Made by a program: the position numbers and the translations under genes. Below the pieces are notes generated by a model that worked only from the letters and a program-made list of their open reading frames with translations, was not told where the DNA came from and made no database searches. Shown in pieces: positions 10,879 to 23,872 of a stretch of 64,000 bases of DNA. The stretch comes from Oxytricha trifallax. Its lineage: Eukaryota > Ciliophora > Spirotrichea > Sporadotrichida > Oxytrichidae. Position 1 is the stretch's first letter; every line of letters begins with the position of its first letter. Location: NCBI GenBank assembly GCA_000711775.1, contig ARYC01002703.1, forward strand, positions 1 to 64,000, written 5' to 3'.

Positions 10879-13338
10879 TTAATTTGCTAATATACTTAAT
10901 TATTTAAAACTATAAATCAATTTTGGAATGAATGTGATTTTATTTATTATAAAAATAAAGAACTTTATTGTTTTAAAAATGATTTACAATGTTTTAAATA
11001 AACTGAATAAACTAAGAGATATAGTGATTAAGAGTAATAATAATTATATGACATTAATGTTTGTTTTAATTAATTTAATCTAAGAACTTACGAATTATGA
11101 AATTTTAAATTTTCAAATAATTACTTTTTATTATAAATCTTTGATTTGAAATACTGATTATATAGTTAATTATAGTTTTTCCATTAATAATTGCTAAAAT
11201 AATAATTCCTTTAAATAACATAATATATTGTCTTCATTTTAATTATCGAAACAATTTCTTTATTTTCTATTACTTAATATGAAAACATTCCATATCTCTC
11301 GTTTCTTAGAAATTAAAACATCTCAACTATAAATTTTATTGGATTCCTAATTAAATTTTCATTTTAGGTGTTTATTTTTCTATAATTAATCACTTTCATA
11401 AAAATGTATTTTTGTTAAAGACACATTGAATTTATAAAAACGATATGATACAAGATTTAAGGAGTTTAATTAAATTTTAAATGAATCTACTCTAATCCAT
11501 AAATCTTAAAATTAAATTTTCTTTTATATATAATTTCAATTAAGAAAAAAGGGCTTAAATCATCACTCTTATATATATTTAAAAGATTATTTGGGCTAAT
11601 GCTTTTTAATTGTAATAGTCCTTATTAATAATTTTACATTATTAAAATGAAATAAAGATCATGTTCAATGGTATATTAAATCTTATAAAGATTTATAAAA
11701 ATATAGTAATTATAACATGAATATAAATAAATTGATATTTAAAAAAAGTAATAAGTGCGAAAAATGATTGAGGTTAATTTATAATAGTACATTAAATTAA
11801 ATATAACCTTAATAGATATAAAATTAGACTTTGAAAGCAAATTACTTAACATATTAAACAAGGTTCTTCACGGAAAAACTTAATAAAAATAATAAAAATG
11901 CTTACAAAGGTTAATTGCACCATAATAAATCTTTATGAATTATTATTTTCTTAAGAGAATTCTATTATAGTATTTACTCAAACAATAAATAGAGTTGAGT
12001 ACTTTATTATAAACTATCATGTTTCTTATAATTCATTTTTTAAAAATAAAATCGAGTTAACTTATGTTTTTACAATAAAATTGTGCAGATTAAAAATGCA
12101 GAATTTAAAAGAAAAAAGTATTCGAATTAAATTATATTTATATTCAAATCATAATTTATTTTAATTTTAGTTATTCAAATTCTCTTATTTTAAAGAATTT
12201 ATTGTAATTTTATTTGTTTTAAGATATAGTAAATATAGAAAACAATTTATTTTCTTCCTTCTACAAAAATAAATTAAACCTAAATCTCCTTTGACAAATA
12301 ATGGCATTTATTATATCAATTTAGCAATTGTTATAGACTAATAAACTTTTAAAACAGTAGTTTTAAGTTTTGAATGAGATATTTTTTTATCTTAAATTAT
12401 AAGAAATTTATTTAACTCTGTGTAATTATGAAAATATTATTTACTTTGGTTTAAAGCTGCTACTTATATTATTATAATGATGTTAATGCTGATCTTTATG
12501 AATTAAAACGAAGAACTTCTTTTAAAAAATCTAATAAAAAATGAATAATTTAAATTAGGATTTTTTCCAATTTGGAATAAGCTGTCCATTAATTTATAAA
12601 TATCCAAATACTAAATAGGTTTTAAAGTTTTTTAAGATAAATTAGATTAATTAAAAAATTGCTTTGATATTCTTCATTCAACTTAATTGAGGACCAATAT
12701 TACCAATATTTATTATAAATATTGTAAATTAGGAAATAATTCAATTACCTTAAACAGCATCATAAATATTTAATAACAATTAATAAAATTTAAATTAATT
12801 GAAAAATTTAATATATATATATATATAGAAACCACTCTAAAACAAAATTAAATATTTATTAAAGTATTGAATTGTTTAAATTGTAAAAATAATTGAAATT
12901 TATTATATCTTTAAAAATACATAATAATAATTAAGATAACAATTAAACAATAAATTTAATTTTGGTGTATAAAAAAATGAAAAAATTGTTAAAAATAAAT
13001 AAACAAATTATCAACTTACATTCTGGGAATTAATTAGTTTGATAATTTGATTATGATAATATTAAATTAAATTTTGTGATACGAAAGTACTGTAAAACAT
13101 TTCAATAGTTATATAATATAAACAAAAAATAGAAATATTTAATTAAAATATTTTAATTACTAGTATAATGCATTAATAAAACCCTTTATAATTTTATCTA
13201 TGACTAAAGATTCTATTTTGATTACATCCATTATAAATTTTAATCTTTATAACTTTATTGATGTCTATAAAAACAGTTTATAACATTAGTAAGTATCAAA
13301 AGAAATAAATTGTCTAATAAATTAATTCAAATTCAAAA
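10879..13338. other. Spacer between units 1 and 2
   Basis: AT-rich; no ORF, repeat pair or conserved segment recognised. It presumably holds the 3' UTR/chromosome end of unit 1 and the 5' region of unit 2, but no telomere or promoter motif can be pointed to. Confidence 0.5.
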
Positions 13339-16300
13339 ATGCAATCAAAACTAAAATCATAAATTGTTTTAAAAGTGCCAACTTGCTTTGATGCTTTAAG
13401 ATCAATTTTAGCATTTCATTTATATTTAATTTATAGAATAAAATTACTTATTATGAAATATAGCATATACAGATTAGTAAAATCTGCTACGGATTCAGAG
13501 GGTGAACTCATTTTTCATGGGAGTTATTCGCAGAGCCTTCATAAATTTATAAAAGGATCCAACTTTAATATGGAAACTTAATCTTTAAGCCGACTCACTG
13601 ATTTGAACTATTTCAAAAATTCAAAGATGGTGAGCCTTGTCACTAAATTTGAAGTTAACATACCAGACTTGACTAGCTTAATGATACTACCTGATATTCT
13701 TACTGTAATTTATATAGTATTTATTTTGTTAATGTCTTATAATTTTTTAATCAAAATAAAATTGATATGATTTTAATATTTTGATAATTTAACAGAAGCT
13801 ATTAGGAAAAATATAAGATTAATTAACTATCATAAATATTTATAAATTTTAAATTCTGTTAATTCCAAAATATTCAAATATAGATTTATTTAAAGAATTA
13901 ACTAATCAAGGTTTTTTCATTTTTTATATCATCTTGAATAACTTAAATTTTGAATATTGGAAGATCGAAGACTCAATACTCCATAAAATTTCTTCAAATT
14001 ATGTGATTTATGAAATAATTTTTTGCAAACTTATAATGACTTTGATAAAAAAATAGAACAATTTTACTTAATATTGAAGTTTTAATAAAAAATCATATAA
14101 TAAGATGCATAAATTTATAATAATATTTATAAATAGACAATCAACAAACAAACTTTAAGGTGAAATGCTTTCTCCTTTAATAATAAAACTTTTTAGATTA
14201 AGGAAAATGTTTTTACCCTTAATATATAGTGCCATTATATAAAAAATAAACAATTGGAAAATTTTTGTAAAAATTTGCTTTATTAAATTTAGGATTATTT
14301 TTTAATCTAAGAAAAAGTTTATCACTTTCATTTATTAAAGGTATATTAGAATAATTTTTATTGCAGAAATTTTTCTCAATATGTAATCATTTTGTCATTT
14401 ATTTGGTAAATTTTTGAAAAAAATTTTAATTTTTTTGTTTTATTTTCTTAAGTTTCTCTAAAAAAGGAATAAGCAAGTATTGAATTAGATTTCCATAAAA
14501 TTTAAATAGTTAATTCTTTTTTGTTTAATTGTTCATTTTTCTCTCTTAATACTTTAATCATCTATATTAAAATTCAAATTTAAATGTAAAAAAACTTAAA
14601 ATACCTTAAGTTTAAAGCATAAAAAAACTCATTTTCTAAATAAAAAGTTTTTTTAAGGTTATAACTGCTCGTTGATTTGAAAATTAAACCATAAGTTATT
14701 ATTAAATTAGTATTGTTTTAATAAAGAAATGCCATTAAGATTAATTGAATTAATTGTAATAGCAATTAAATAAACAGTGAATTGTTTAAAAATAATTAAC
14801 ATTTTACAATTAAAAATAAATAACATTTAATTATAAATCATAAATTATAAGTGTAAAACTTATTCTTCATTTTAAGGGATAAATTGAATGTTTTAAATTA
14901 CACTAAATTAATGATTTTAAAGTTATCTTAACGAATCATGTTAAAAGTATTTTTATTGAAAATGAATTTGATTAGTTCGAACTTAACCATAAGTTTTGCA
15001 ATAATATTTTATATATTTAATATAGATTAGCTTTAATTTAGGAATCATTGAATCTGTAAATATTTTTAATTTCATTTTTATAAGATAAATAAGCTCTAAT
15101 AATTCTCAAGATGCATCTAGGATATAAAATTGTTTGAAATTTTTTGTAAAATGAAGTTTAAAAATGATGATAGCAGAATTATAAATATATAGTAGTTCTT
15201 TGCATATTTAATTTGTGTTTAAATAATATTAAAAATAAGCAAACGCATAATCTATGAATTTTTGATAAGCTTTGAGGATGTCTTACTAGATTAGTCAATT
15301 AATAAAGTTAATTCTAAATTTATTATGATTTAGTAATTTTTTTAAATTACTGTTTATATAAATAAGCTTATATAATAAGTAAGAAACCATTATAAAATTT
15401 ATGAATAGCTCGAGGAGGTTATCGAGGAAAGTATGCGAACATTTAAAATTTAATCGTAATTTTTACAATTATAAAATACTGATTAGCTATAGTTTGAATA
15501 TTTATATTATAAATTCATCTGTAATTTTAAAAATATATAAATACTATAACTAGACTTATCAATATAAGTAAAATAGTATAAATTTACATTTAAAATAACA
15601 TTGACATTTTAGAGCTTATCTTTAAGAGATCTCAAGCATTAATTATAGATTATTTTACTCTAAATTACTTAACAATCTCTTCATGGAAAGAGGAATAAAA
15701 TTTATATATATTATTTGTCATTTAAAATTATATTTTTTTATCATTCGTTTCATAATAAAAGTCAGATTAGTCGCATTTATTATATTAATTATTTCATAAA
15801 AAACTAGATATTTTGTAAAATATGTTTTAGAGACAAACTTTATTAAATTATACTATTTAATTTTTTAATATCCCTTGAAGAAACTAATTAGACTGAATCA
15901 TTAAGGTAACATAAACTATGAAAAAAATTATGTGAATTTTGAATTTCTTCCATTATTTTTTAAGAATAGAAGTCTAAGAGATATCAAAATTTTTAACTCA
16001 AGATAAATTAAATATAAATCATTATAATTATTACATACATTTACATTATAATAGGGGGACATTATTAAAAATAGCATAAGGATTTTTAATAATTAACTTT
16101 TTTTCCAAAATTTTTATTATATATCAGATTATCAGTTACAGAATTCTCAATAGACTCCTTGAAATTACTCGAAATATTTGTTTATTAAATTTCCTTTATC
16201 ACCACAAAAATTAAGACAAGTAAAATTAATTTGTTTGCATTTTTAATCACTAATACTGCTTTAAGTACTCATGTAGTAAATTTCTATATTCTAATAAACT

Positions 16301-19300
16301 TTATTTATAAATAAAATAATATTCATGTAATAAATATTAAACAAATTTTTAATTGCTTATTTTTATTACTAAGTAATTATTTGGACAACCATTATAGATT
16401 TTCTACAATATTCTTATATAAATGATCTTAACCATCATTAATTAAATTTATGATTTAGATTAGTTAATAAATTTCAAATATACCGTTATAATTTAAATTA
16501 ATAATTAATTTAGAGAATTAAGAGACAGAATGGACCTGATCTTATTATAAATGGAATTATTGATATTTTATATTTCATAATTAAGTAAATAAATACAGTA
16601 ATAAGAATGTTAAGAAATTAGTATTTAAAGAATTTTGTTCTTAAAATAGTGATCTCAATCAATTGAAAAAATTGTAATTTTTCGTTAAAATATATTATAT
16701 ATTCTTATTTATTTACAATTAGTAAAGGTTTTTCCATTACTTGAATCACTAGATGTAGGAGAAATATATGCAGATGATGATGACTTTTTCAAAAATAATA
16801 ATATTTATTATTGAAGGAAAACATTTAAATTGGGAATTAATTTAAAATGATTTAACTATCAGCTAAATAAAAATAGTGGCAGTTAAAGTTGGCTATTTGA
16901 ACGATCTTGGGTTGATCAGATAGAGAAATAAAAAATTAGCTGGACTTTTCTATGGCGGTACTTTTTTATTGCAACCCAATAGCGAGATAACTTGACTATA
17001 ATTTAAGGAAATAATTGGCTAAGGTGACAAACACTCACCCCCCCATAACGTATACTTTTAAACATCATTTTTTATGATAGATCTTAACCGCCTGAGCAAA
17101 CTTTTTTAAAGAACTGATTGTGACGGCTTTTAGTTTACGAGATAACTCACTGCCTAATCAAAAAATTATATATAAAATCATAAAATTTTACAAAGAAAAA
17201 TTTATGATTTTTTTTCTAAAAAACTTCATATTTAGGAATTATCTGATTAATTTTCAAGTTCTGATTTATTTTTCTTAGACTTAGAAATGTTTATGATTGA
17301 AGTTATCTTGCAATGAGCAATGATAATCTTATTTTTAATTTTCTTTATAAATTTATCCAAATTTATTTATGTAAATAATTTTTAAAAAATCGATAGTTGC
17401 TTTAATTTTTTTGAAAAATAGTTGGCATTTCTCTTATGTTTTTTATTAATTAATTAGAGCTTGAAAATTAATCAGATAATGCCAAATTATGAAGTTTTTT
17501 AGAAAAAAAATCATAAATTTTTCTATGTAAATTTTTATGATTTTATACATAATTTTTTGACTTAGGCAGTGAGTTATCTCGAAAACTCAAAGCCGCCCAC
17601 AATCAGTTCTTAAAAAAGTTTGCTCAAGCTGTAAAGTTCTATCAGAGTACATGTTTAAAAGTATACGTTATGGGGGGTGAGTGTTTGTCACCTTAGCCAA
17701 TAATTTTATTGAAATATAGAGTATTTGATTCAAATTTAAATATTCTCATTTCTCTAATGAGATAAAATATTAGCGGCAATAGTAAAGTCCAGCTAATTTT
17801 GAATTCTAGTTCAAATAGGCCTAGTATCGTTTAAATTAGTTATCTTTAACTACCAGTATTTTGATTTAGTAAATAGTTAAATTATTTAAACTAATTTCCC
17901 ATATAAAATGTTTTCCTACAATACTAAATTATAAAAGTAAATCAAAATCATATTCAATTATATAATAATTATAATGGAAATAATTAGTAAAGTTTTTGTG
18001 ACTTGAATAAGTAAAATTGAATTTAGATTGACTATTAAAGAAAATACAAGACTTCTATGATTATAATATGTGCAACTAACGATTATTATGCGTATTTAAT
18101 TTATAAAATAATAAATCTGCTTTTAATTTTTGTATCATTATGTAGCCTTTTGCGAAATATGTTTAATAGCTGTTCACACTTTTCTTTAGCTGTATATTTT
18201 TTATTGTTATTATTTCCCAAATCATTTGAATTATAATAAGTATGTGAATAAAAATTTTATTTATATTTTTCGACGAAATCAAAAGCTTTTTTCAAAATAA
18301 TATCCTAGAACACCTAAAATTTTTCAAAGCTTTCTGTTATAAATCAGTGGATTGTGATATCCCGCTTCAAACAAAACTGGATTATCTCTTTCAAATAATA
18401 GCCGCTATTTAGGGGATATTTATGTAAAGAATAATATAATTTTAATTATTTAAGATATGAATTTTTCTATTTTAGAATACTTGCCTTAACAATTAAATAA
18501 AGTTCATAGAATTTTCACCATTATTAATTATATAAATAAAATTATTACTTTCATTTTTAATCCTTTAAATTTGAAATTTTATTAAAAAAATTGAAAAATA
18601 ATTTTATAAAAATTTTTTATTTGAAAAGAATTTATTTATTATAATAGAAAATACATTTAAATTTTCAATAAATTAAAACTTTTACTTTATTAAAAAAAGT
18701 ATATCAAGCTATAAATAACTTGATAATATTTTTATAATAATCGTTTCAATATAATTCTTGAATAAAATATCAAAATATTAAAAATGGTTATTTAATTTCC
18801 CCTCTTTAAGATTTAGAATATTATATTGCAATAAATCTATTTAATTGCTCTTTAAATTCTAAATTATAAATTTAGTAAAAATTTGATGGGGAAGATTCCT
18901 GCACTTTTTTTATTTATATGTAAAACTTAATAAATTTTACATAAATAACAAGATTTAACATTTTTATGACTCATTAATATTAAGAGGATATTTATTCATC
19001 ATTTAAGTAGTTCAAGAAAATATAGTCTAACATTATATAGGTATGTAAAGAAAAAGATAAATTGAATCAGAATTCCATTAACAATTGGATACAATATTCG
19101 AAATTACTATGAGTACCGAGAGAAACAATCAAAACCCCAAAACCCTTTCAGTAGTTTAATTGAGTTTTTGATTGACAAAAGTAGAATATTAAGGCATACT
19201 TTATTAGGGTTTTAATAGGGTTTATGTTAGGGTTTAATGTTTAAATATTAGTAATTTAAGTGAGTAAATGCGAGGTTAGGGATCAGTTTATGACAGTGAG

Positions 19301-22300
19301 TATATAGATTTATTGTTTAAGTTGCGTTATGGGTGAGATTATTATAGTGATAAACTCAAACCTATTCTAAATTACACATCTATAGCAAGACTGCTCCATA
19401 AATCTCCTGCAACTGTGAGGTCTCACTGTCTTTTAGCATTAAATTTAAAGAGATAGCAGCTTAATTCTAGCCTAAAAGATCTCTAAAATTTTAGCAGCAA
19501 CGTATCGATTATCTTATTAATGAAAGAACTCTTAAATACTGGGCTCACTTCTCTCTGGCCTAGAGAGCTGTGATGTTCATCTCCAATTTCCTGAGCTTCA
19601 TATCTCTTCTTAATCTATAGCGAACATATATAAAAAGAACGGAATATCATACAAAACAGTCAATCGCATTAAGAGAGTGATTGACATTAATGTTCCATTT
19701 TATAAGACTAATTTAAAATATATATTCGATTTAATGCAGAGGCCTTAAGAGCATAGTATAAAGTTCATACACGCTGATGAAGCTATATTTACATTCAATA
19801 CCTTTATATCAAGGTCTTGGTACAAGAGGTATAGTAATATAGAAGTTTATGACTAAAAGGTTAAGGTATAAACTCATGCTATTCTCGGAGGAATAAGTGA
19901 AGATAGTGGCCTCGAGACTTATGTTATTCACCCTCGTTCTATAAAGACTGAAGAATATATTAAGTTCTTGCAATAACTCAGAGATAAGTACGCTGACTAA
20001 GAGATTATTCTATTCGTTGATAACTTATCAGTTCATAAAACTAAAGATTCAAGGAAGGAATATGAAAGGCTAAATATAGAACCTGTATTTAATGTTCCTT
20101 ACAGCCCTTAGTTCAATGGAATTGAATTATATTGGGGGTTATTGAAAGGTCATTATAAGAAATTGCTGCTCTACCATCTGATGCATGATTTAAAGATAGA
20201 TACAGTCGATTTTATTAAGAGTGCTGCTAAAAGAGTCAGTGATGAGAAAGCTAAAGTGTGCGCAAGAGAAGGGAGATTTTGTGTTTATAAATAAGTTTTA
20301 GATTTAAGCGAATGAATAAGTTCACATATTAAATTTGCCCGTAAAGGGATTTGGCTTCTCTTTCTTTTCTTCCTCTTAAGGCTTGCTTGGGCCTATGTTT
20401 CTTCTCTTAGTGCCAGCTCCTGCATCTATGTTCATCTCTTCTGGCTTTTATAAATCTTTGAAGAGGCTCTTACTCAATTCATGTTTTATTTGAGACTTTC
20501 TCTCTCTGTTTAATTTGCTGCGCTCTTTCATCAAGTATATAGCAGTACCAGGTTTTTCTATAAAGTTAGAAGACTAAGCTTACTTGAGATGAAAGGATGC
20601 TTTTAAAGTTCCTACAGCCAGGTATCACTTATTTTAATACCTTGCTTCTCTTTTTCTTGAGGAGAGATGCTGTAGCGTTTCTTAGGAGCTTCTTAAATAA
20701 CTTCATAGTACTCAGGTTTCAGAGTTGCAAGAACACCAAAGAAGAAGTTTCTCTCTGGCAACTTATTTGAGAGCTGTAGCTTTGATGGAAGGTAGTTAGC
20801 TACTTCTGGAACACTCATAGCATCGTCATAAAGGTTTGTCACTGATATATCAGGGTAGTTAGGTATCTCTATCATCCTAATTTCATTAGACTTAAAAGCT
20901 TTTTTCTCTTCACTAAGTAAGGCTTTAAGAATGAGATTTTAGTTCCCTCCTAAGTTGGCAAGAACAATCCAACTATAATGGATTTATTAATCTTACTTAA
21001 AAGCTTACTTGCTATACCAAATATCTATAGAGGTCATCTTTACTTCGAAATTTTCCTATTAAATCTTGAGTTTAAATTCTCTTCATTGCATCATTCATAG
21101 AATCCAACTTGCTTCCTCTTTCTGAAATATTAATGAAATTTAAAATTATGGATATCCATTCTAAGTTTATTAAAATCTTACTACTAAATAGGGAGGACCT
21201 ACTGGAGGTCAACTATGAAAAGATATGAGGAGAAGCATTGAAAAACTTGCTCCAAGTTTCACAGATTGATTTCCATTTTTATCAATCTATCTCCATTAAA
21301 TTGCTCCTAATAATGTTTAATTATTTTAGGAGGTCTTCCAAATTAAGCTTAAACTTTATTAGGAGTTAAATTTTAAGGTTAAAACTTAATTAGGAGCATA
21401 TTAAACTCAAAAATGTTTAATAACTTTACCTCCAAATTAAGTTCAAACTTGATTTGGAGGACCTCCTAGAGAAACAAAACTTCATTAGGAGTATATTAAT
21501 TTACTAAATGTTTAAAATTCTCATAAAATATGTCAACTTAGAGTCTTTTATGGTTAGTTAATTTTCTTACCACTCAGCAAAGAAATCTACCAGAGTGTCT
21601 TATACTCGACTACTATAGTTTATCAAGGTATATTATATCATTATTATAATAAAATATATCAGCAAACTAAAATGATAGCTAACCTGTTAAGAAGAGCGGC
21701 ATTACTTGGATCAAGTCAATAAAAGTTATCATTCCAGCAACCAAGAAAAGTAGAGACCAGAGACGCTTATACTCAGAGGGAGCCTACTTATGACAACTTT
21801 GACCAGTCTAGCTTTGATATTTAAATATAAGTTAAGTAGGAGGTTATCAAAGAAGCTGTGTAATGAGGAGGAGGTTAAACAATCCTCCATAGAGCATTAA
21901 TAAATACCAGCCAAAGTTGACTATTAATGCAAAGAATGCAATAAAGTTTTCCTTTAAAAGTCAACTTATAAGAGACACTTGAGAGATATACACATCGATA
22001 TGCCAAGGTTATATCTCAAGCAATAAAAGAAAGATGGGAAGTATGTCTGTGAGTTCTGTGAGAAGCCATATTCTCATACTAGAGACCTCAAAGTGCACTT
22101 AAAGAAAGCAAAATTAAAGTTTTGTCTTTATTCATGAACCTACAGGGAATAGATTCCTCTAAAAGAGAAGATCAAGAAACTCAGTGGAGTCTCTTAGAGT
22201 TGAAGTCTAGAAGTAAGTTAAAATGAAGAAAGCAGTCAAGAACTTTCCAGTCTCCGAGATCAATAAAATCATGGTTAAAATAGAGGCAATGAAGATTCCC

Positions 22301-23872
22301 ATATTAAAAACTATTGACTTAGATTCTTGCCTAGAAAGCTACCTCACTCTTGAAGATAAAATAGAGAAGACAGTCATTACTGATGAATAATATGCTTACA
22401 AGATAAATCCATTCAATTACTTCCTTGCTGATGACAAGTTCCAAATGGAATTTGCAAATGAGTATTATGCTCTTTAAAAGGCAAAGTAAAATGAATGCAG
22501 GCATATCATCTAGCTTGATGCTATTTTACTTGGTAAGATCATGTAGCCTTCAGGCTTCCATTACTTGAAATGACTTACAGAGAATTCTTATCTGACAATA
22601 GATGTCACAGATAAATTGGCTAGATAGTATAGCAGATAGAAGAGGGGATTGAAGAGCTTCACAAGCTAGGTTAAGTTCATAGAGACTTAAAGCCAGAGAA
22701 CATCATGTTGAACTTTCAGCCTCTTAGAGTTTATATTATAGACTTCAACAGAGCTCAAAGAGTGCAAGCCTCTGCAGAAGGAAACGTATACGGAACTCCT
22801 GGATATTTCACAGAGAGAGAGGATTGGAGAGATGGAGACACTTAATGGGATATCTGGGCTCTAGCAGTAATAATAATAGAGAGCGACATGCCAAGAAACG
22901 ACTACTTTAGCTGCAGGGGTGAGAGATTCGAAGCAGAGAATCAAACAATATCTCGATAAAAATAAAATAAATGGAGATCTCAGAGAACTTGCATACTCAA
23001 CTATTATCAAGCAAGCAAAGAGAATTAACAAACAATAGAAACAATTAAAAATCATCTTAGAAAGATAAAATTCAGAGAACTGCCACATGACACAAAGCTT
23101 ATGTTTGTGTGAGATATCTTAAAAACTCGCCTGTTATACTCACTTAAATTACTAATATTTAAACATTAAACCACTACATAAACCCTATTAAACCCTAATA
23201 AAGTATGCACTAATAGTCTACTTTTATCAATCAAAAACTCAATCAAACTACTGAAAGGGTTTTGGAGGTTTTGAATGTAATGGTTTAGAGATAGAAACCT
23301 AAAAATATCAGATGAAATAAGTCAGAGTTGTTGAAATCTGAAGAGAAATATTGAATAATTGATTAATAAATTAAGTATAGTTTTAACAATGAAATTAGTT
23401 CGGAAGTAGGTTATAGTTGTTATAAAAATAATTTTAATAATTAAAAATTTTTTTTAAAAAAGTGCAGGAAACTTCCCTAAAATTTTTTTTTTATCAAACC
23501 GGTGCAGGAAACTTCCCCGAAAATTTAAAAACAAAATTAATTGAAAATAAAACTAATTATTAAATTTGAATTGAAGTTCCAACAATGGAAATAAAAATAG
23601 TTGCTGACTTATGTATAATAAATTTAATAAAATGAATTAGTATATTTTATTTTTTAAGAATTATTATTATTATTTATAAAGCATCAGAATTCCTAAGTTC
23701 TTTTTTAAATCCCAATTTGTCAAGCATGTTTCCGAACTTCCAAGTCAATATAAAATATTCGTTTTTTAAAGGAAAGAGGGGAGATTTATGTCAATTGACT
23801 TTGATTTTTAAGAAAAATATAGACAATGAAAATGTCTATTCTTTTGATATTTTATTCGAAGATTGGTGCTGA
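13339..23872 (+). CDS. Unit 2: F-box/LRR-like family gene in MDSs, full length
   Basis: Segments: M1 13339-13414 (starts MQSKLKSQIVLKVPTCFD), M2 13461-13712 (NLLRIQRVNSFFMG; MVSLVTKFEVNIPDL), N 13785-~13850, O ~13945-14000, M ~14655-14699, Y 14920-14992, Z 15089-15175, W 15238-~15325, V ~15396-15443, U 15597-~15705, T ~16565-16672, S ~16729-16790 (FPLLESLDVGEI), R 18266-~18412, Q ~23567-23620, P ~23682-23872 (stop TGA 23870-23872). Pointers: TAGCAT, TAATTTA, AAGTTAT, ATAAG, AGCA, AACATT, TTTTTC; all keep the frame. Joining M1 to M2 recreates an F-box-like motif. A single-base deletion near 13602 (GATTTGAAC against GCTTTTGAAC in unit 4) shifts the frame in M2, so this copy may be damaged. A foldback lies in the S/R IES and TBE B in the R/Q IES. 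Confidence 0.75.
13409..13460. other. Short IES in the F-box of unit 2
   Basis: TAGCAT at 13409-13414 and 13461-13466. Removing one copy plus the 46 bp between gives DALRSILA-YTDQQNLLRIQR in frame. The same position is interrupted in units 3, 4 and 5. Confidence 0.8.
14001..14654. other. IES between segments O and M of unit 2
   Basis: AT-rich with no ORF or inverted repeat recognised. The homologous gap is present in units 3, 4 and 5 and differs in length. Confidence 0.4.
16809..17915. repeat. Foldback element FB2, two nested hairpins, in the S/R IES of unit 2
   Basis: The outer arms (~16809-16995 and ~17712-17915) are diverged reverse complements. An inner and much better preserved hairpin (~17014-17695) starts GGCTAAGGTGACAAACACTC and ends with its complement; AATAATT flanks both sides. 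The inner arms run to ~17260 and ~17465, leaving a ~200-bp loop. It looks like a younger foldback inserted into the centre of an older one. No coding potential is seen. Confidence 0.7.
19268..20315 (+). pseudogene. TBE B transposase (DD34E, '42 kDa')
   Basis: The start ATG-CGA-GGT at 19268 is shared with C, D and E; TGA at 20313-20315. Catalytic region: FIHADEAIF (first Asp), LFVDNLSVHKTKD (second Asp), VPYSPQFNGIELYWGLLKG (Glu, 34 residues after the second Asp; the Gln is TAG). Two lesions are visible: TGA at codon 26 (RYG-TGA-DYY, where TBE D and E have a Cys codon) and a 1-nt loss near 19573 after AVMF. TBE C shows the same two lesions. Function: cut-and-paste transposition, implicated in Oxytricha in developmental DNA elimination. 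Confidence 0.85.
20322..21107 (-). pseudogene. TBE B 22-kDa protein gene
   Basis: Stop TGA at 20322-20324, 6 bp from the transposase stop (convergent). Blocks: MIEIPNYPDISVTNLYDDAM, LPSKLQLSNKLPERNFFFG, ISDTWLQELQKHPF, then a 26-nt intron and a basic/acidic tail ending EKPNPFTGKFNM. The usual ATG is TTG here (codon at 21105-21107), leaving an ATG at 21096-21098. The N-terminal 60 codons contain frame shifts near 20950. Function unknown; a companion protein in TBEs. Confidence 0.75.
21108..21671. promoter_or_regulatory. Divergent non-coding region between the TBE B 22-kDa and kinase genes
   Basis: Contains repeated palindromic blocks such as GGAGGACCTCCT and CTCCAAATTAAGTTCAAAC-TTGATTTGGAG, conserved in TBE C, D and E between the same two divergently read genes. 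Either a bidirectional control region or structural sequence. A coding block just upstream of the 22-kDa ATG (WKSICETWSKFFN) may be a 5' exon within it. Confidence 0.45.
21672..23112 (+). pseudogene. TBE B zinc-finger/protein-kinase protein ('57 kDa')
   Basis: ATG 21672 starts MIANLLRRAALLGSSQQKLS. Next come two C2H2 fingers (CKECNKVFxx..., then VCEFCEKPYSHTRDLKVH) and a kinase-like domain with VHRDLKPENIMLN (catalytic loop), IIDFNRAQ (DFN in place of DFG) and YGTPGYF. It ends at TGA 23110-23112 after HDTKLMFV. Lesions: TGA after EAVQ (~21868) and frame shifts near 22120 and ~22540-22655. The fusion of DNA-binding fingers with a kinase is characteristic of TBEs. Confidence 0.8.

Larger units (their letters stand above)
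19130..23273. mobile_element. TBE B: complete telomere-bearing element, 4144 bp
   Basis: CAAAACCCCAAAACCCTTTC at 19130 and the inverted copy ending at 23273, flanked by AAT (19127-19129, 23274-23276). Gene order is transposase (+), 22-kDa protein (-), zinc-finger/kinase (+), the reverse orientation of TBE A, C, D and E. It sits in the IES between segments R and Q of unit 2. All three genes carry lesions. Confidence 0.9.
18886..23520. mobile_element. Small TIR element (GGGGAAG-TTTCCTGCAC ends) split by TBE B
   Basis: Left end GGGGAAGATTCCTGCAC at ~18893, right end GTGCAGGAAACTTCCCC at ~23502-23518, with a second copy of the right motif at ~23471. Subtracting TBE B leaves ~490 bp. Elements with similar ends are at ~25070-25465 and, less clearly, ~42672-43125. 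Confidence 0.5.

Noticed and set aside
1651-15443. A firm reading frame for segment V
   Set aside because: All three frames look conserved across units 1, 2 and 4. The join to U supports one frame (ending CPNI/YANI), but the join from W favours another, so the frame was left open.
19268-20315. Euplotes-type code (TGA = Cys), because TBE B and C have TGA where D and E have Cys codons
   Set aside because: Elsewhere TGA ends every family member and TAA/TAG sit inside conserved motifs as Gln (for example YSP-Q-FNGIE), so the TGA codons are mutations.
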